From: Lunularia cruciata
Taxonomy: Eukaryota; Streptophyta; Marchantiopsida; Lunulariales; Lunulariaceae
NCBI GenBank assembly: GCA_948567375.1
Contig: OX419756.1
Coordinates: forward strand, 26,736,333 to 26,800,332
Direction of reading: 5' to 3'
DNA: 64,000 nucleotides
Part shown: positions 44,701 to 58,852 of the stretch, piece after piece
Layout of the letters: every line of letters starts with the position of its first letter
Numbering within the stretch: the stretch's first letter is position 1
Program-made: the position numbers and the translations under genes
Notes under the pieces: model-generated
What the model saw: the letters and a program-made list of their open reading frames with translations, nothing else
What the model was told of the DNA's origin: nothing
Database searches by the model: none

Positions 44701-47339
44701 TACCTCCACACCATGGAAAATTATACTTAAAAATCAAACATTAATAATTTTGTTCTTGATTATAATGAGTGGCTATTATATGTATATACTACACAAATGG
44801 TTTACTTATTTATTTATTTATCTATCTATTAGCTCATTTCTAGTATATCCATACCTACCTTATTATGTCAATCCCATATGCCTCTTTCAATAACAAGAAA
44901 GCAACAAATTATAATCCTTCAAATAATTTTAGGGATAATTAGGTTTGAACTGATGGCTTTCACCGCATCAAGGTGATACTTTATCACTGAGTTACATCCC
45001 TACTCGTAAACAACGGAAAGATAACTTGGTTTTTTTACTTATAAAAGAATACCAACTACTTATCTCAAAATAATAGAAATTTCAATTCTATAAGAAAAAA
45101 TTAAATTCTTTATCGGTAAACAAAATTAGTCACTAAATTATCAATAATATAATCATATAATTTACACAAATGGTTTTGTTTATTATTTTTCATCGTGATA
45201 TATATATATTACTCTAACTCTCTTCATTTACAATAAAGCAATCAATTACACCCTTTTACATATATCAACCAAAAAAACCATTTACGTAGTATAGTAGCCA
45301 CTGAATATAATGAAATAATTTACTTAACACGAGTGAAAGCTCAAGTTAAAATTATAAGAGTGTATTTTTAATTAAAGGTGATAGTATTCAAGCTTTAGCT
45401 TTAAATCATCTTATGTAATGATTTCTACATTCGTGATATTGGACTATAATTAAACTACAGTATCAAATATCATGCAATACAAGACATATCCAACTAATGA
45501 TATGTGCTTAAATATTAAATCTTTTGAATGTGAAACTATATAATCCATTCTCATATTACGTGTTTAAAACATAGTTACAAATATTATACATTATACAGAT
45601 GATTTTATAAAAATGGATAAAAGAGTAGAAAATGATATATTTATAGTAATCATGTTGCAATTTTTTAATTTGGTTCATAACTAATTTGTATGATAATTGC
45701 TATCCATTTAATAAATCACTAGTTGAACAACACCTAATATTGTATTCTTTCAAATTTATCATATGGCTACCTATATCAAAGAAATATCTGAATATTTTAT
45801 AATTTAAAAGATATTTTTGGAAATTAGAGTTAAACAATGATATCATTTGTGGATATATATACAAATAGCAAAAATATATGAATTTAAGTGATTACTTATC
45901 ACAAACAATAAATATTTTTACATCATCTTGATTGTCAATAAATTAATACCTCTTCTAAGTAAGATCATGCTTTTTTTAAACAAAAAATAAGTAAAATAAG
46001 TAATTGCAAAACTTGTATTATGCTCTATGATCTTTCATTTACTTTGTTACTTGAAGAGTGGTTGTGTATTAATAATATAGTCATCAAGTAGATAGTAATG
46101 ATATAACTAAACTAATGTAAACTATTGTATTTTATGCATCATTATCAACAACCATAAATATATAAAATCATACTTTATAATAATCTTACTTTTGAGGATC
46201 ACTTTAATATGCACATGTATGAAGTTTATATTTGCAACACTTAAGATTAATAGTATAGAAGCTTGTAATTTATATTTGCAACACTTAATATTAATATTTT
46301 AGAAGCTTGTAATTTACGAGTTACAATCTTCATCATATTTAGATATCAAAACTAGTACTTTGTGTCTTTTAAAGTATATTTAAATCAACCTTGTTTTTTT
46401 TATTTAAATACTTATACAATATATGTTTATTAGTCATCAATTTTGATTCTCTCTCACAAAATTTAAACTAATGATGAGTTCACATTATATTGCCATACAA
46501 TGGTTATGAGATATGGACAAGAGTTATGGGATTTGTAAATGTCTTAAGTCTACTTTGGTAAAATAGATATCTGATTCAATGATTTTTTCAAAGAGTCATA
46601 TAGTTGGTATGATCTATGATAGATATAGAGTATGACTTTGTTTAGCTATGTATGAATACCACAAGTTCAAGTAGCACACTTGATAAAGATTGATATGTAG
46701 AGATAATTTTACTTGCAAACTATATCTTTATCATTGTTTGCTTAATTTCTAGTAAGTTTCCACAAACAAGTTCCAATCTTGTAAAGTTAGTGCATCTAAT
46801 AACGACAAAGTAGTTAAAGATGGTGCTACTAATTAGTGGTTTTGCTGCAAAAGGTGATACAACATCGAGGCACTTCCATCTCACAATACTTCCAATGGTT
46901 GAGGTATAATTACCAAGGAGTGTTGACTAATAAGTTGAGAAGCTTACAAGAGTTCAAATAGAAGGCTAAAGCAAGCTATGTGCTTGCATGAGACAATTGA
47001 TCAATTCATTCAAGGTGTGACTAAGGTATATATTGTATAGTTTTAGCATATTATACTAAACAAGGAGTAACAATGTAGAGCATTTCATGCCTTCTTATTA
47101 CAAGCAACCTTGCAAACTTTGGTAGGTGTTTATAGTTTGAGAGAGAATAGCTCATGAGTATATTTTTGTATGACTCGTGTGTATACTTTGTCTATGACCC
47201 ACACCCTTGGCTTTAATCTTGTGTGATAAGGTGTGTAAGCAAGACCATATGAGTTGATATTAAGCTCAATATGGTAAAGTAGAGGGTAGTAACATCTAAA
47301 TTTGCAAGGAGATCTCATCTACATGAATTGATTCTTCTA
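41760..47339. other. AT-rich, CpG-poor gene-free DNA
   Basis: CG dinucleotides are scarce and AT content is high. Low-complexity tracts include a poly(A) near 42647, TTTATTTA runs near 44808 and ATATAT near 45200. Apart from the plastid tRNA relic at 44930 I see no gene; the longest frames are about 60-80 codons without motifs. Confidence 0.7.
44930..45001 (-). pseudogene. trnV-GAC: Relic of plastid tRNA-Val(GAC) in nuclear DNA
   Basis: On the minus strand the 72 bases begin AGGGATGTAACTCAG and end TTATCCCTA, fold into a cloverleaf with a 5-bp anticodon stem TCACC/GGTGA, and match chloroplast trnV-GAC from memory along their whole length. All differences I can list are transitions, mostly C to T or G to A. 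They include the anticodon (GAC to GAT) and the T-loop TTCGAG to TTCAAA. This is a nuclear plastid-DNA fragment, not a working tRNA. No flanking plastid gene was recognised. Confidence 0.75.
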
Positions 47340-49510
47340 AGGTTTAGTAGCATTGCACCATTGTTGTATTGTGGGTTGCTTATCAAGTGATTTAAGTGGT
47401 TTATTTCAATATTGTTGTAGTAGATCATGCAAAGGATCAAATGGTTGATCCATTTCCATGTGGAAAGTCCATTTATATTTAAGTAATTATTTGCATGGAT
47501 TGTGATATTGTTTGTTTCCAAGAGTGTGATGTATAAAAGTGGGAAAATCAGTAGAGAGCTATGTGTTTTAGTCTCACGCAAGTAGGATTAGAGTATAGAA
47601 GCTACAGTGTCTAAGAGTGGTAGAAAGAGAGCAAGTTCAACCAAGAGATGTTCTATGCTCTTGATCTACCTCTCTCAAACCCTCTTTTTTCCTTCAACCT
47701 TCAGATTTTACATTGTGATCACTTTTGGGTTTAGCCAATAGCTCATTTTAGTCTTACATTCATGAAGCTTGTTACGGAGAATTTGTATCCTATTATCCTT
47801 ATTCTGTTTACTTATGTGCAAGTTTTAGATTTAACCATTTACACCTTTTTGTAGAAAGAGATGCATCCAAATCTCACTCAAAGCTTTTGGGAGTGAATTT
47901 TAGAGTTCCATGTGTTGAAAGGAGGAGTTGCAAAGTATCCAAAGTACAAGGATTTGACTCCCATCAATCCAAGAGTAAGGTTTTTCAAGTTTGTGGATTT
48001 CATGGGATCCATTTGGAATGAAAAGACCACAATTGGAAAGAAGAGAAACTTGGCTACAATTTGAAGACAATAAAGTGAGATTAAATGAGTAATGCATGAT
48101 GTATGATCAATGGAAACAAGGGATTTAATTTGTACCCAAGCACACAATTTGGAGGATTTTTGGAGTTCCATACCAACTTTTTTTGATATATTTTGTAGGT
48201 TGGAGATTATACAAAAGTTTTGTTATGTTACACCTAAGAAACACTACATTTGGGTTGGATTTGAGCTTGGTAGAAAAGTTAGACGATTTGAAATCTAAAT
48301 GTTGGGATGGAGATTATTATCAAGTTTGGGATATTAGTCACACCTTAAGTTCTTGTTTGAATTAGGATACTAAAATTTATGGTAATGTTGGTGACTAGGT
48401 TGTGTACCTCTGTGCAAAAGTTTAATGTGAATTTCTCAAATAGAGAATTCAAGGTATTGGATCAAATATAATTAGGTATGTAGAACTACAAAATTAGCCC
48501 AACATGTGAATTGATCCCTATAGATGGTGATTGGTTTTGAATTCAAATGCCAAGCTTCAAAAATATTTTTTAAAATGCACAACCAACTACTATATAAAAT
48601 CTTGTTATCTTAGGGTTTATATGTAGTGAGATCTTATGCAACAAACTCTAATGAAATAACCATCATAAGCATCAAGGAGTTCTTCTATCTTCAACTACAT
48701 TTGAATGTAAAATTTCATATTGGAGATCATAGTTGAAGAAATTTTGGTTTATTAGAGTGTTCTAATGCTTATATGATGTATTGAGCAAAAACTCAAGCAA
48801 AATTTTGCCAAGAACCAAGAGTAGAGCCTACATGAAGGTTTCAAAATTAGTGTTTGACCTATAAAATCAAGCTAAATTTAGAAAATTGTTAAGGGAGTTG
48901 TAGTGATCAAGTTGGAGCTCTCTATTGTCATCAAAAATCTTTATTGTGGGCTTTCCATTTAGCCCTAACACATTTGAATCAGAGCTATATAGATGAAGTT
49001 ATTGTATTATGAGTCTTGCATATATATTCCTTACAAAAAAGCATAGATTTTCAATATCTAGAGTACATGTTGGAAATAAATCTTGGACTATAGATTGAGA
49101 GCAATTCTTAGATAGAGCAAGGATGCTTTAAAGTACATATTACCTAAATCATAGAGAATTATTGTTAAGTTGCTTGAATTGGATCCTCTTCATGCTTTGC
49201 ATGTTTTATTATACACCCAATTGGCTTGGATTGGTATTCTTGTTTTACTCAAGTTTCCTCTCCTTAGGTGTATTTTGTATTTTTCCTTGGTGATGTTTCA
49301 AGTGATGACCAAGAACCAAGAGTGTGTGTTTTTATGATAGATTAGGTTGCACTTTTTCTTACACAATGAAAAGGAAATTTTGGAATTGATATAGAATTAT
49401 TTGACTATTTGGATTACAAGTGGGGTTAACTACTCTTGATACATTTAGATTCAACCTCCCTACCTATAGATTCCACATCTAGGCACCCAATGTGTTCCTA
49501 TTGGCTTTTG
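47340..49510 (-). repeat. ~2.1-kb repeat family, copy R1 (inverted)
   Basis: The reverse complement of this stretch follows R3 (55285-57450) through its length. Anchors are GAGTTCCATGTGT and AAAGTATCCAAAGTACAA near 47905-47950, CATTTCCATGTG near 47455, and TTGGATTACAAGTG with TTCAACCTCC near 49420-49460. No coding frame is present. The three copies may be long terminal repeats or a non-autonomous element. Confidence 0.75.
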
Positions 49511-51984
49511 GAGGTAGAGTGCATAGCCTTGAACTCATAAAGCAAGTAGATGTTTTGGTACATAAAGACTCATGGGTTGATTAGCAAGTCATTCAATAGT
49601 GATTTGCTTGTTGGACTTGTGGTCGCATTCACCACAAGAGAGGGTACACTCATTATAGTGGGTGTAATATATTTGGATGATCAAAAATAGCTCAAAGGTA
49701 GTGTAACCATTGATATAGATTTGATCATACTCATTACAAATACTTTAACTTATACCTATCATTATCATTATACAAATGGCAATGTTATTATAGCAAGAAG
49801 AAAGAGCCATGGATTTAGGAGTGAAAGGTGGTGGAGGTCATGGCAGAGTACTCACAATATTTGAAAGTGATATAATACTTGCTCTCAATTTTGAGAAAAC
49901 CATAGCTACTTGTATGTAGCAACTTGAGTAGAAATTTGCTAGTATAACTATGCCTTAAAGGATATTAAATTTAAGCATTTAGGATTTTATATGTTATGTT
50001 GGTAATAAGGATCATATTTACATCATGTGCATGTCAATACAAGTGCATGTATCCATGATAATAGTTATGAGTGCAATATGTGATCTTTAGCCTAAGGGAG
50101 TACATCTAGAGTTAGACTCACAATGAAACAAATTTTCCAACTAAATCAAGCTTCCTCAATATTTTGCACTTGTTAAGACTTTCAATACCTCATCTGTAGT
50201 TCCTACTCATACTAGTGCATGTATGTAAGATAGAGATGGAGTGCAAGATGGATCAAATAGTGGTTAGACATCTTCTTCTACTAAAGCCATGTCTCACGTT
50301 ACTTGTAAGATTGCTCAATTTAATATGCACTCTCTTTGTTCTCAGCCACCCACATCTATTAGCTAATCTAAGTATAACCTTTTGATAGGTTATTATGCTT
50401 TGTGAGAATATGGATGGTGTGATTTTTGCTTCTAATACAAAGCTTGTTGATGGTAAGGCTTGCTTGCTTGGTTCAAGGGTATAGGAATTTTTTACTATTA
50501 ATAGTTTTGGCAAGCAAGAGTTGCTAGTTTGGAGGAATTAATCATTATATTTGCATTTGAGTGAGCAAGGTTTATGCTTGTAGTTGGATAACTAAATTAT
50601 CATTTGATAAATAAAGTGAGTCTTTAGTTTGGTTGGACCTTTGTAAAAAGTCTATAAACTACATTAAGTCTTATTAGACTTTAATGCTCAACTTCTCATA
50701 TAAGAAAATGTTATGGTTCTTGGTCTTGGACCATGGTATATCAATATTGAGAGATATCCATTTAAGATCCAAATATCTTTTGGAGGTTGTTCCATCTAGT
50801 ATATCATGTATGAAGAGTTCATCATATAAATTTAACCTAATTATTCAATTGATAATTTTGTGATGAGAGCTTATGTCTACATCATAGTATTGAATAATAG
50901 TTGAGTCATAGAATGTATTTGTTGGTAGAATTATATTATGCCTTCTGGGTTTTAATATTGAATTTTGAGAGGAGATAAATTCCTACAAGCCAAAATTACA
51001 ATTGGTTGAATGATGAGAATATTGCTTATTTATATATTTCATAAATGGTAGTCTTAGCTCACTAGACTTAACTAACATGACTTCAATATTAGCATTTAGT
51101 AATTATTTGACTTAGCTTAAGTAAGTTACATAAAGAATACCCAAGTGTAGGATACTTTAGTACTAGAAGAGAAAGACTAGATTTGGAGTATAAGTGGAGT
51201 TATCTCATCTATTTTGAAATTTTCTATTATAATTTATAGTAAGAATTTGTAACATCATGCAAATAGATTGGTACAATAAGCTAAGAATAGAGTGCTTGTA
51301 CCACTAGTGGACCAATATGTGAATTAACTTCTAGATTTCATTTCATTATCACAAGTAGATACCACATTAATTGATAAACCCTATATAATACAAGGAGTAT
51401 AAATAGTGAATTTAGTTGCTAACATTAATACTCAACTAATTCCATTAATGGAAGCAAGCACACGGGTTCAAGGGTTCAAAGGTAGCTGTATGTGAAGAGA
51501 CATGAAGTTGCTCTACATCATTTGATGCTCTTTGCACATATTTACTCTAATGTATTATTGATGTCAAGAGTTCAGGATTACCTGAGGACATTAGTTTCAA
51601 ATATTTTCTTGGTACACTCACAAGATCGTAAGAGGCATAGTAAATTCATTTGGTGATTTTTGGATGGCCATATCTAAGACATACATGTGCTTATCAAGGT
51701 TAAGGTTTGCATTATCTTCTTCCTTATATGTTTTAGAGGGGCCATGTGTGATATAATATCTCTAATTTTATTAAATTACTTCTTCAACATCATTTTGGAG
51801 AATGTTATTGATATGTGACTCTCACATATGTTTATAGCTACTAAAAGAAAATAATATTGTTAGATTAGACTATTGTATTTTTGGATGCAATTAGGGTTAG
51901 ATGTTGGTCTCATCATCCATATCTTTGGTGGACAAATGTTTTACTTAAGGAGGTACTATAATATTGTTGTACATGGTTTTTCTT
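49511..51984. other. AT-rich DNA between repeats R1 and R2
   Basis: Gene-free and CpG-poor. No motif, RNA gene or tandem array is recognised. Confidence 0.5.
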
Positions 51985-54110
51985 TATGGAACACATTGAG
52001 TACCTAGTTGTGTAGCGTGCGGATAGGAGAATACATGTAGATCTGTCACTTATAGTTTAAGCCTACTAGTTTTCCCAAGTGCCTTAACCTTCTAGCTTTG
52101 TTTCTAATATTCTTTATACTAAGTAGGAGAATAATGTGCAAGTTAACCTCTCATCAAAACATGCACTCTTGGTTTTTTTATCATCACTCCCAATGCTATC
52201 AAGGAGAAATACAAGACACGCCTATAAGGAAGAAACCTGATCCCAATTCCTACACACCAATCTTAACCAATTGGGCATAAAATCAAGCATTGTGAGACGT
52301 GGACAGAATTCAAACACAATAAAACTAACAACAACTCTCCATAAATACATGATAAAAATATGCTTTAAAGAGCACACACTCTGTTCAAGACTTGTTCTCC
52401 ATTTGAAGTCCAAGAATTTGTTCTAAGAATTATATTTGTATGGCTTTTGATGGATAAACCTCTACAAGACCTAGATAAGGATAAAGTTTTCCTTATAGTT
52501 TCATTTAGATACTCTAATGTTCATTAGAAAGTCTATGAGATAACTTTTCTAATGATAAAAGTGAGCCTCAATCTAACTGCTATAGTTGGTTGATAAAATT
52601 TTAAACTTGGACTAAGTTTTGTTGTTCAAACCCTAGTTATGAAACCTCAAGTAAGGCTCAAGTCTTGATTCTTGTACAATTTTTTGCTAAAATTTTAGCC
52701 GATAGACTCATGTAAACAATAAAAATTACTTTAGAAATCTGTAATCCTTTCACATATGACATCAAATTGGAGGCTTCACATTCAATTGTTGTTGGAGATA
52801 GAATTGCTTCATTGAGCTTATGATAATATTTCTAGTAAAGTTTGTTGCACCATATTAGAAAATTTTTGTTTTACCATATCTCACAATCTATAAATGTTGA
52901 TCCAACCAAATTTTATATAGTAGTTAGTTGTGATCTTTCCAAGACCTTTATAGATTTTGATGGTTGAATCATTAATGAATCCCTAAATATAGATAACTCT
53001 AAGATATGCTATCTTTTAAGCCTAAATTCTTTATTAAATAACTCACATAAATCTGATGCAAAAAATTACAAGTTTTAACCTCCAGAAGTACTTACAATTT
53101 TCATAGTTTGATTCAAACAAGAACTTGAGAAGTGAACAAAACTCCAAACTTGATAAAATCTCCTTCCCAACACTTTGATTTCTAGTACTCCAACTTCAAT
53201 TGATCAGATTAGATTGAGATCAACTCAAACATAGAATTTCTTCATGTTAACACAACAATAATTCTATCTTATCTCTAGTCCCTAGTGATAGATCATAAGA
53301 AACTATAATATAACTCTCAAAATCCTTTAGTTTCTACACATGGATATGAATTTGACTCCCTTTGCTTTAGTGAATCATATCGTGCTCATAATTTGCTCAA
53401 ATTTGTTGATTCTTATTTCTTGACCATAGCTTGTTTATTTGTCTCTCCACTTGTTGTTTTATTTGTCTTAATACTCTTCATTCACTTTTCCAAAAGTCAT
53501 AAACTCTAGATATCACATGTTGGCAATGTTGGGAACCCCACAACTCCACCTTAAAGACCTTGAGCAAAATCTAGTCCTTTTCCTTCTACAAAAGCATATA
53601 AATGGTTTAGGCTCAAACCTATCCATAAGTAAGCACAATGAAGATAACATAATTTCCATCATCAAAATCATGAACGTAGCCCCAAAATGTGCATCCATCC
53701 AAACCAAAAAATGATTATGGTGCCGAATTTGAAGCTTGATGAGAAAAGAATTTGGGAGTTGTAGATCATGAGCACAAAACATCTCTAGTTCAAACTCCTA
53801 CTTTGAATCTCTAGCTCCCACACTCTACTATAACTCTCACTCTTTGTTTTTCTCCTCCCACTCAAGATTCCTAACACTACAAAAAATATTCCATTGTCTA
53901 TCAAGTCTCCATTACCTATTAAGGCAAGGCTCTTAAAGAGGACAAGATTGTAATCCGTGTAGCCAATCACTTAAATACACACAGATTGCTCACATGGCAA
54001 TTGCTCAATTGTGAGATCCATTGTATTATCTACTCCAACATTACAAAGAAAATAAACTAGATTACTTTGTCATTGGCTAAGCAAACCACAATACACAACG
54101 TGCTTATGAT
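51985..54110 (+). repeat. ~2.1-kb repeat family, copy R2
   Basis: It is a direct copy of R3. Shared blocks include AAGGAGAAATACA, AATTGGGCATA, CTTCTACAAA, ATAAGTAAGCACA and AATTTGAAGCTTGATGAGAA, in the same order and spacing. It is diverged throughout. The start is less sharp than in R3. Confidence 0.78.
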
Positions 54111-55284
54111 CATATTCCATGATCAACACTCCTCACATTGATAATGTCTTGGCACTATAACAAGCTTGTGATGGTTTTCAATGATCAATAAAGCTCATCA
54201 TTGATAATGTCTTTGATAGTGGATGTAGTCTCAAACAATAAGAGTGGTTAATAAGCACTCCTTGAAATGATGAACCTTGTAAAATAGCCTAGAGAAAATT
54301 TTTCACCACTCATGAATTTTCCACCTTCCTATGATTATGCACAAAAAGTTGTTAGACTTATTTATGACTTAAAGTTATAGCATTTGGTTGAGTTGAAAGA
54401 AAATGAGAAAATTTGTGCAAAAGGTTCTTGTAAAATAGTGTTATCAATATCAAAAGCATCCAAGCATCAAGTTGTAAGTTAGGCTATGGATCTCATTGCT
54501 TGCTATGGATTGTGAGCCTTAGATTAGTTGAATAACATAGAATGCTTAATATAGATGGCGAGTCTTGGTTTTGGCTAAGAAATGTAAGATATAATTGACA
54601 AGCATCATCATCATGACACTTGTGAGCTCCATGTCTATCAAGATAGTACCAGTGCATTTTTGAGGCAAAATACTAAGTAGGTGCGATATTCTTGGTACAC
54701 AACAAGGACTATAGTGAGTATTGTCTACTTGGGATGCACCTTTGGTCTTATTGAGATGTAATTTGAAGGTAAGTGTAGCTTGTTAATAAAGTAGAGTGAG
54801 TTTTCAAAGTAGACCATGCTCATTAAGCATATTGCTCCCAATATTGAGCATGTACCATCTTGGTAGGCATTGAGCTCACAAGTATTCTAGCAATGATGTA
54901 TATCAATTGTATGCTACATTGCTCAACCAAACTAGGACTTGTAATCTATGTTTGGAATTTAGGGCTGTACACTAGCCTATTACTTTATACATATATATAT
55001 TTTCAATATTGATAACATTACTATATCAGTAATAGGCATAATTACACTAAATCAAGCAAAACCTACTCTAAGACTACAAAAATTGAGCTACATTTGCTAG
55101 CTCTCTCTACCATAACTTAGAGTCCAAGAGGCTTGACATGGAAGAAGCAAGCCTTTTAAAGCTTAAAGTTGAGGTATACCATTTTACAAGGAGACTAAGA
55201 AGCCTAATCCTAACAACAAACTCATTTGCCTTGATGATATAAAGGTGGGAGTAATGGCGTTGTATCATACATTATTCTCACTAG
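54111..55284. other. AT-rich spacer between repeats R2 and R3
   Basis: It is about 1.2 kb with no coding motif. If R2 and R3 were LTRs this would be the internal region, but it is too short and not protein-coding, so only a non-autonomous element could be proposed. Confidence 0.5.
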
Positions 55285-57450
55285 GAATACACCATGTACC
55301 TATTTGTGAAATTTGTAGGTAAGGAGGTTGAATTAAAGCCTATTAGGAGTGGTTCCACTCACTTGTAATCCAACAATCAAGTTATTTCTACACCAATTCC
55401 CAAGCTTCCTTTTTTATAAGGTAAGAAAATTGTGACTTAACCTACCATCACAACATGGACTATTGGTTGTTGATCATCATTTTCACTATTAACAAGGAGA
55501 AATACATAGCACACATAAAGAAATGAAACCCTAGTGCAATGCCTACCAACCAAATATAATTGGGCATACATTCAAGTATGCAAATTGTAGAGAGGATCTA
55601 AACACAAGCAACTTAACAATAACACTCCATGCTTTTGGTAAATATGTGCTTCCAAGCCTCCTTGCTTTGTCTTAGAACTAGTTCCAATATGTTTTCCAAT
55701 ATCTACTTCCAACTTGTACTCTAAGTAGTGAAATTCTATGCCTTATTGTGTAGAAATACTTTCAAGTCTCAAAAATGAGATAACTTTTCTTTATAGCAAT
55801 TGGGGTTTGCTATAAAGACTATTACAACTCTTACATTATTAGATTACAACTCTTATTAAATTAGACTATTACAACTCTTATGATAGTCTTTTGAACTTAG
55901 CTTAAATTTGGTAGTTCAAACACTAATTTCAAAACCCTAATGAAGTTCAAGTCTTTGCTCTTGTACAATCTTTATTATAGTTTTCCCCAAGGATTCATGC
56001 AAGTACTAGGAACATGCTAGCAAGTTATCATAACTTCAATCATGACTTTATATAGGAAAATATTCATCAATTGTAGTTGAAGATACAATAGTTCATGGGA
56101 GCTCATGACAGTATTTTCACTAGATTTTGTTACATTAGATCACATTGCTTGTAATTCTTAAGCCAACATGATTTAACATAGTAGTTTTCATGCCCCAATC
56201 TAATCCACACATTTTGGAATATGAACTTAAAACCAATCCTTAAATATGGATCAATTCCCAAGCTTTGGTAACTTTTGAGCTCTATAGACCAAGGTATATT
56301 TGATATAAGAGCCTAAATTCTCTTTTTAAGTAGTTCACATAAATTTTTACATAAAGGTGTAAACCTTAGTAACAAAAAATACTAGAAATTTTTGTAGGCT
56401 GATCTAAACCAAAGCTTGAGACATGACCTAAATCCCAAAACTGATCATAATTTCCAGCCCAATTGCTTGATTTCAATTCCTCCAACTTCAATCCATCACA
56501 TCAAGGTAAAGATTGACTCCAATGTAATGTTTCTTGAGCACAAGATAATAAGCAGTTTGTCTTCTCTTGAATCTAATTAATAGATCATGAAAAACTATTG
56601 TGAAATTCTTAAAATGTTTCCAAATAGTGTGCTTAAGTACAGCTTAGATTCCCTTACTTCCATTGATCATATCTCAAGCATTATGCATTCAACTCTCATG
56701 ATTTGTATCCCTTGATTGTAGCATGCTTGCTCTTCTTTCTAATGGTGGTCTTTCATATTCAAGTGGAGTTTAGTAATATCCAAAACTTGCAAAATCGTAG
56801 TCAATTCTTTGTACTTTGGACACTTTGCACCTCCCTATTTTGACACATGGAACTCCAAACTCCACCCCCAAAGCTTTTACTGAGATTTTGATGCATCTTC
56901 TTCTACAAATTAATGTTAACAATTAAATCCTAGACTTGAACATAAGTAAGCACAGAAAGGAAAATAGGATCCAGGGGCTTCCACCACCAACACAATGAGC
57001 CAATGCCAAAATGAGCTTCCATCCATGCCAAAAAGTGATCAGAGTGCAAAATTTGAAGCTTGATGAGAAAATTCTTTGGAAGTAATAGATCAAGATCACA
57101 AATATCTCATTTTTTCCTCACTCTTAGATGCTCTAACTACCAATTTTCACTACCATTCTCATATGCTCTAACTTCTACACTTTATTCACATTCAAAACTT
57201 GAAAGAGTAAAAAGCTATACTCTCTACTAAGTCTCTATCACCTATATATATCAAAGTCCTAAAAGAGGATAAAATTGCAATCCACGTGTGCAAACACTTT
57301 AATGTTTATGAATTACTCACATGGAAATGGATAAACTATATAATTTTTTGCACAATCCACCGCAACGTTACATAGATAACAATACTTCATTTCTTTTTCT
57401 TTTGCTAAGAAAACCATAACATAACAATAGTGCTTGAAAAAACCCTAATG
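55285..57450 (+). repeat. ~2.1-kb repeat family, copy R3
   Basis: This is the best preserved copy for alignment with R1 (reverse) and R2 (direct). It runs from CACTAGGAATACACCATGTA to a block with GCTAAGAAAACCATAACATA. It is non-coding. I could not fix exact ends or target-site duplications. Confidence 0.78.
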
Positions 57451-58852
57451 GTGTGGATATCAATTACTAAGTAACATATTAGTGGCTACTTACACAATGA
57501 CTGTAAAGTTTTCAACTCAAGCATCATAGTAAGCTAATCAAGGTATTATAAATGACTTGGTAACTATTGTGTATATATACATTACTTCATAATATACCTT
57601 GCTATCAACATCATGTAATGTAGAAACATAATCCATATAAAAAATCATATACAAACTCTAAATTTCTACAGTCCTTCTCTAGTTGGTGGTTAGGTCCATT
57701 TAAATCTGAATTACTATCTTCTTCAAGTATGTAATATCTATTATGGTGGTCAAAGATCAATAAACTAGGTGCTATCTTGCACCATTGTTAGTTGCTTGTT
57801 TGTAAGCTATAGACCACAAAAAGAATAAACTAGGTAAAGTATCAAGTACAACCAAGACATAGCCATTGTCCACTTTGAAGTGAAAGATCAAACATATCAT
57901 GTGTATCTTTTAGAAAAACCACAAACTAATATAGTAATAGTTCTATTAGTAGAGCCACATAACATACAACATAAGCCAACATGTAGAATAGCCAATCTTA
58001 CTCTATTGTGCCATCAATCTCTAGGAGGTGGTATGGCATACAGTTGCACGCACAATCTTCCAAACAACACAATCGTATCCTTTCAATATAAGAACTCTAT
58101 AAAGCAAAACCTCAAGTAATCTCAAGATAGTATGGACTATAATCACATCAACTATTGAGCAAAAATTATTGTAAATAAACATAATCAGCAAGATGAAATT
58201 GGTAGATCAAATATCTATAATCTTCTCCTTAACAAGTAGCTTAATGCAAAGTATCCCTTTTGTTGAGTAATTGCTAAGTTGTCAAAGGCTATAAACATCA
58301 CTATTTGAGAATTATTTATTAGTTAAGAATAATATTTCACCATACATATGATCATCCAAGTCTTTAACCATAATAGAACCAAGAAAATAACTATACCAAA
58401 TTTTGGATTTCATACACATAATAGGTTTCTAAAAGGTGCTTGTGAGCTAAATTGATAATATTTACAACCAAGAAAGGTAACTATATATTCCAATATCTTG
58501 AGTAGCTTCTTTGCAAACCTACTTGTACATATGCTTTGCTAAAATATTCACCTCAAGGTGATATCAAGATATAGTTAAAATATTCAATGCCTTATCACAC
58601 AAGACTTGAAACTCTCCCAATAACTTTATATCATGATCAAATCAAAACCTTAACAACTGCATCAAAATGCATATGAACCCAATCTAGGATTGAATAGTCT
58701 ATCCTTCAATTTGACTTTTCAAGAAGTATTACGGACTCAATCTACTTGAAAAATGCTCTATCATAATTAAAATATACCAATGATATCTTATAATCAACAA
58801 CAAAGTTCAAACAAAGTCAAACTTTTAGTTGCTACCAAATCACATGAGATAT
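57451..58852. other. AT-rich DNA before the Ty3/gypsy relic
   Basis: CpG-poor and without recognised genes. The upstream parts of the Ty3/gypsy element (gag, protease) were not found here, so the element is cut or too decayed on this side. Confidence 0.5.

Noticed and set aside
51985..57450. Calling R2 and R3 the two LTRs of one retrotransposon
   Set aside because: No TG...CA ends, target-site duplication, primer-binding site or coding region found between them, so only a repeat family is claimed.
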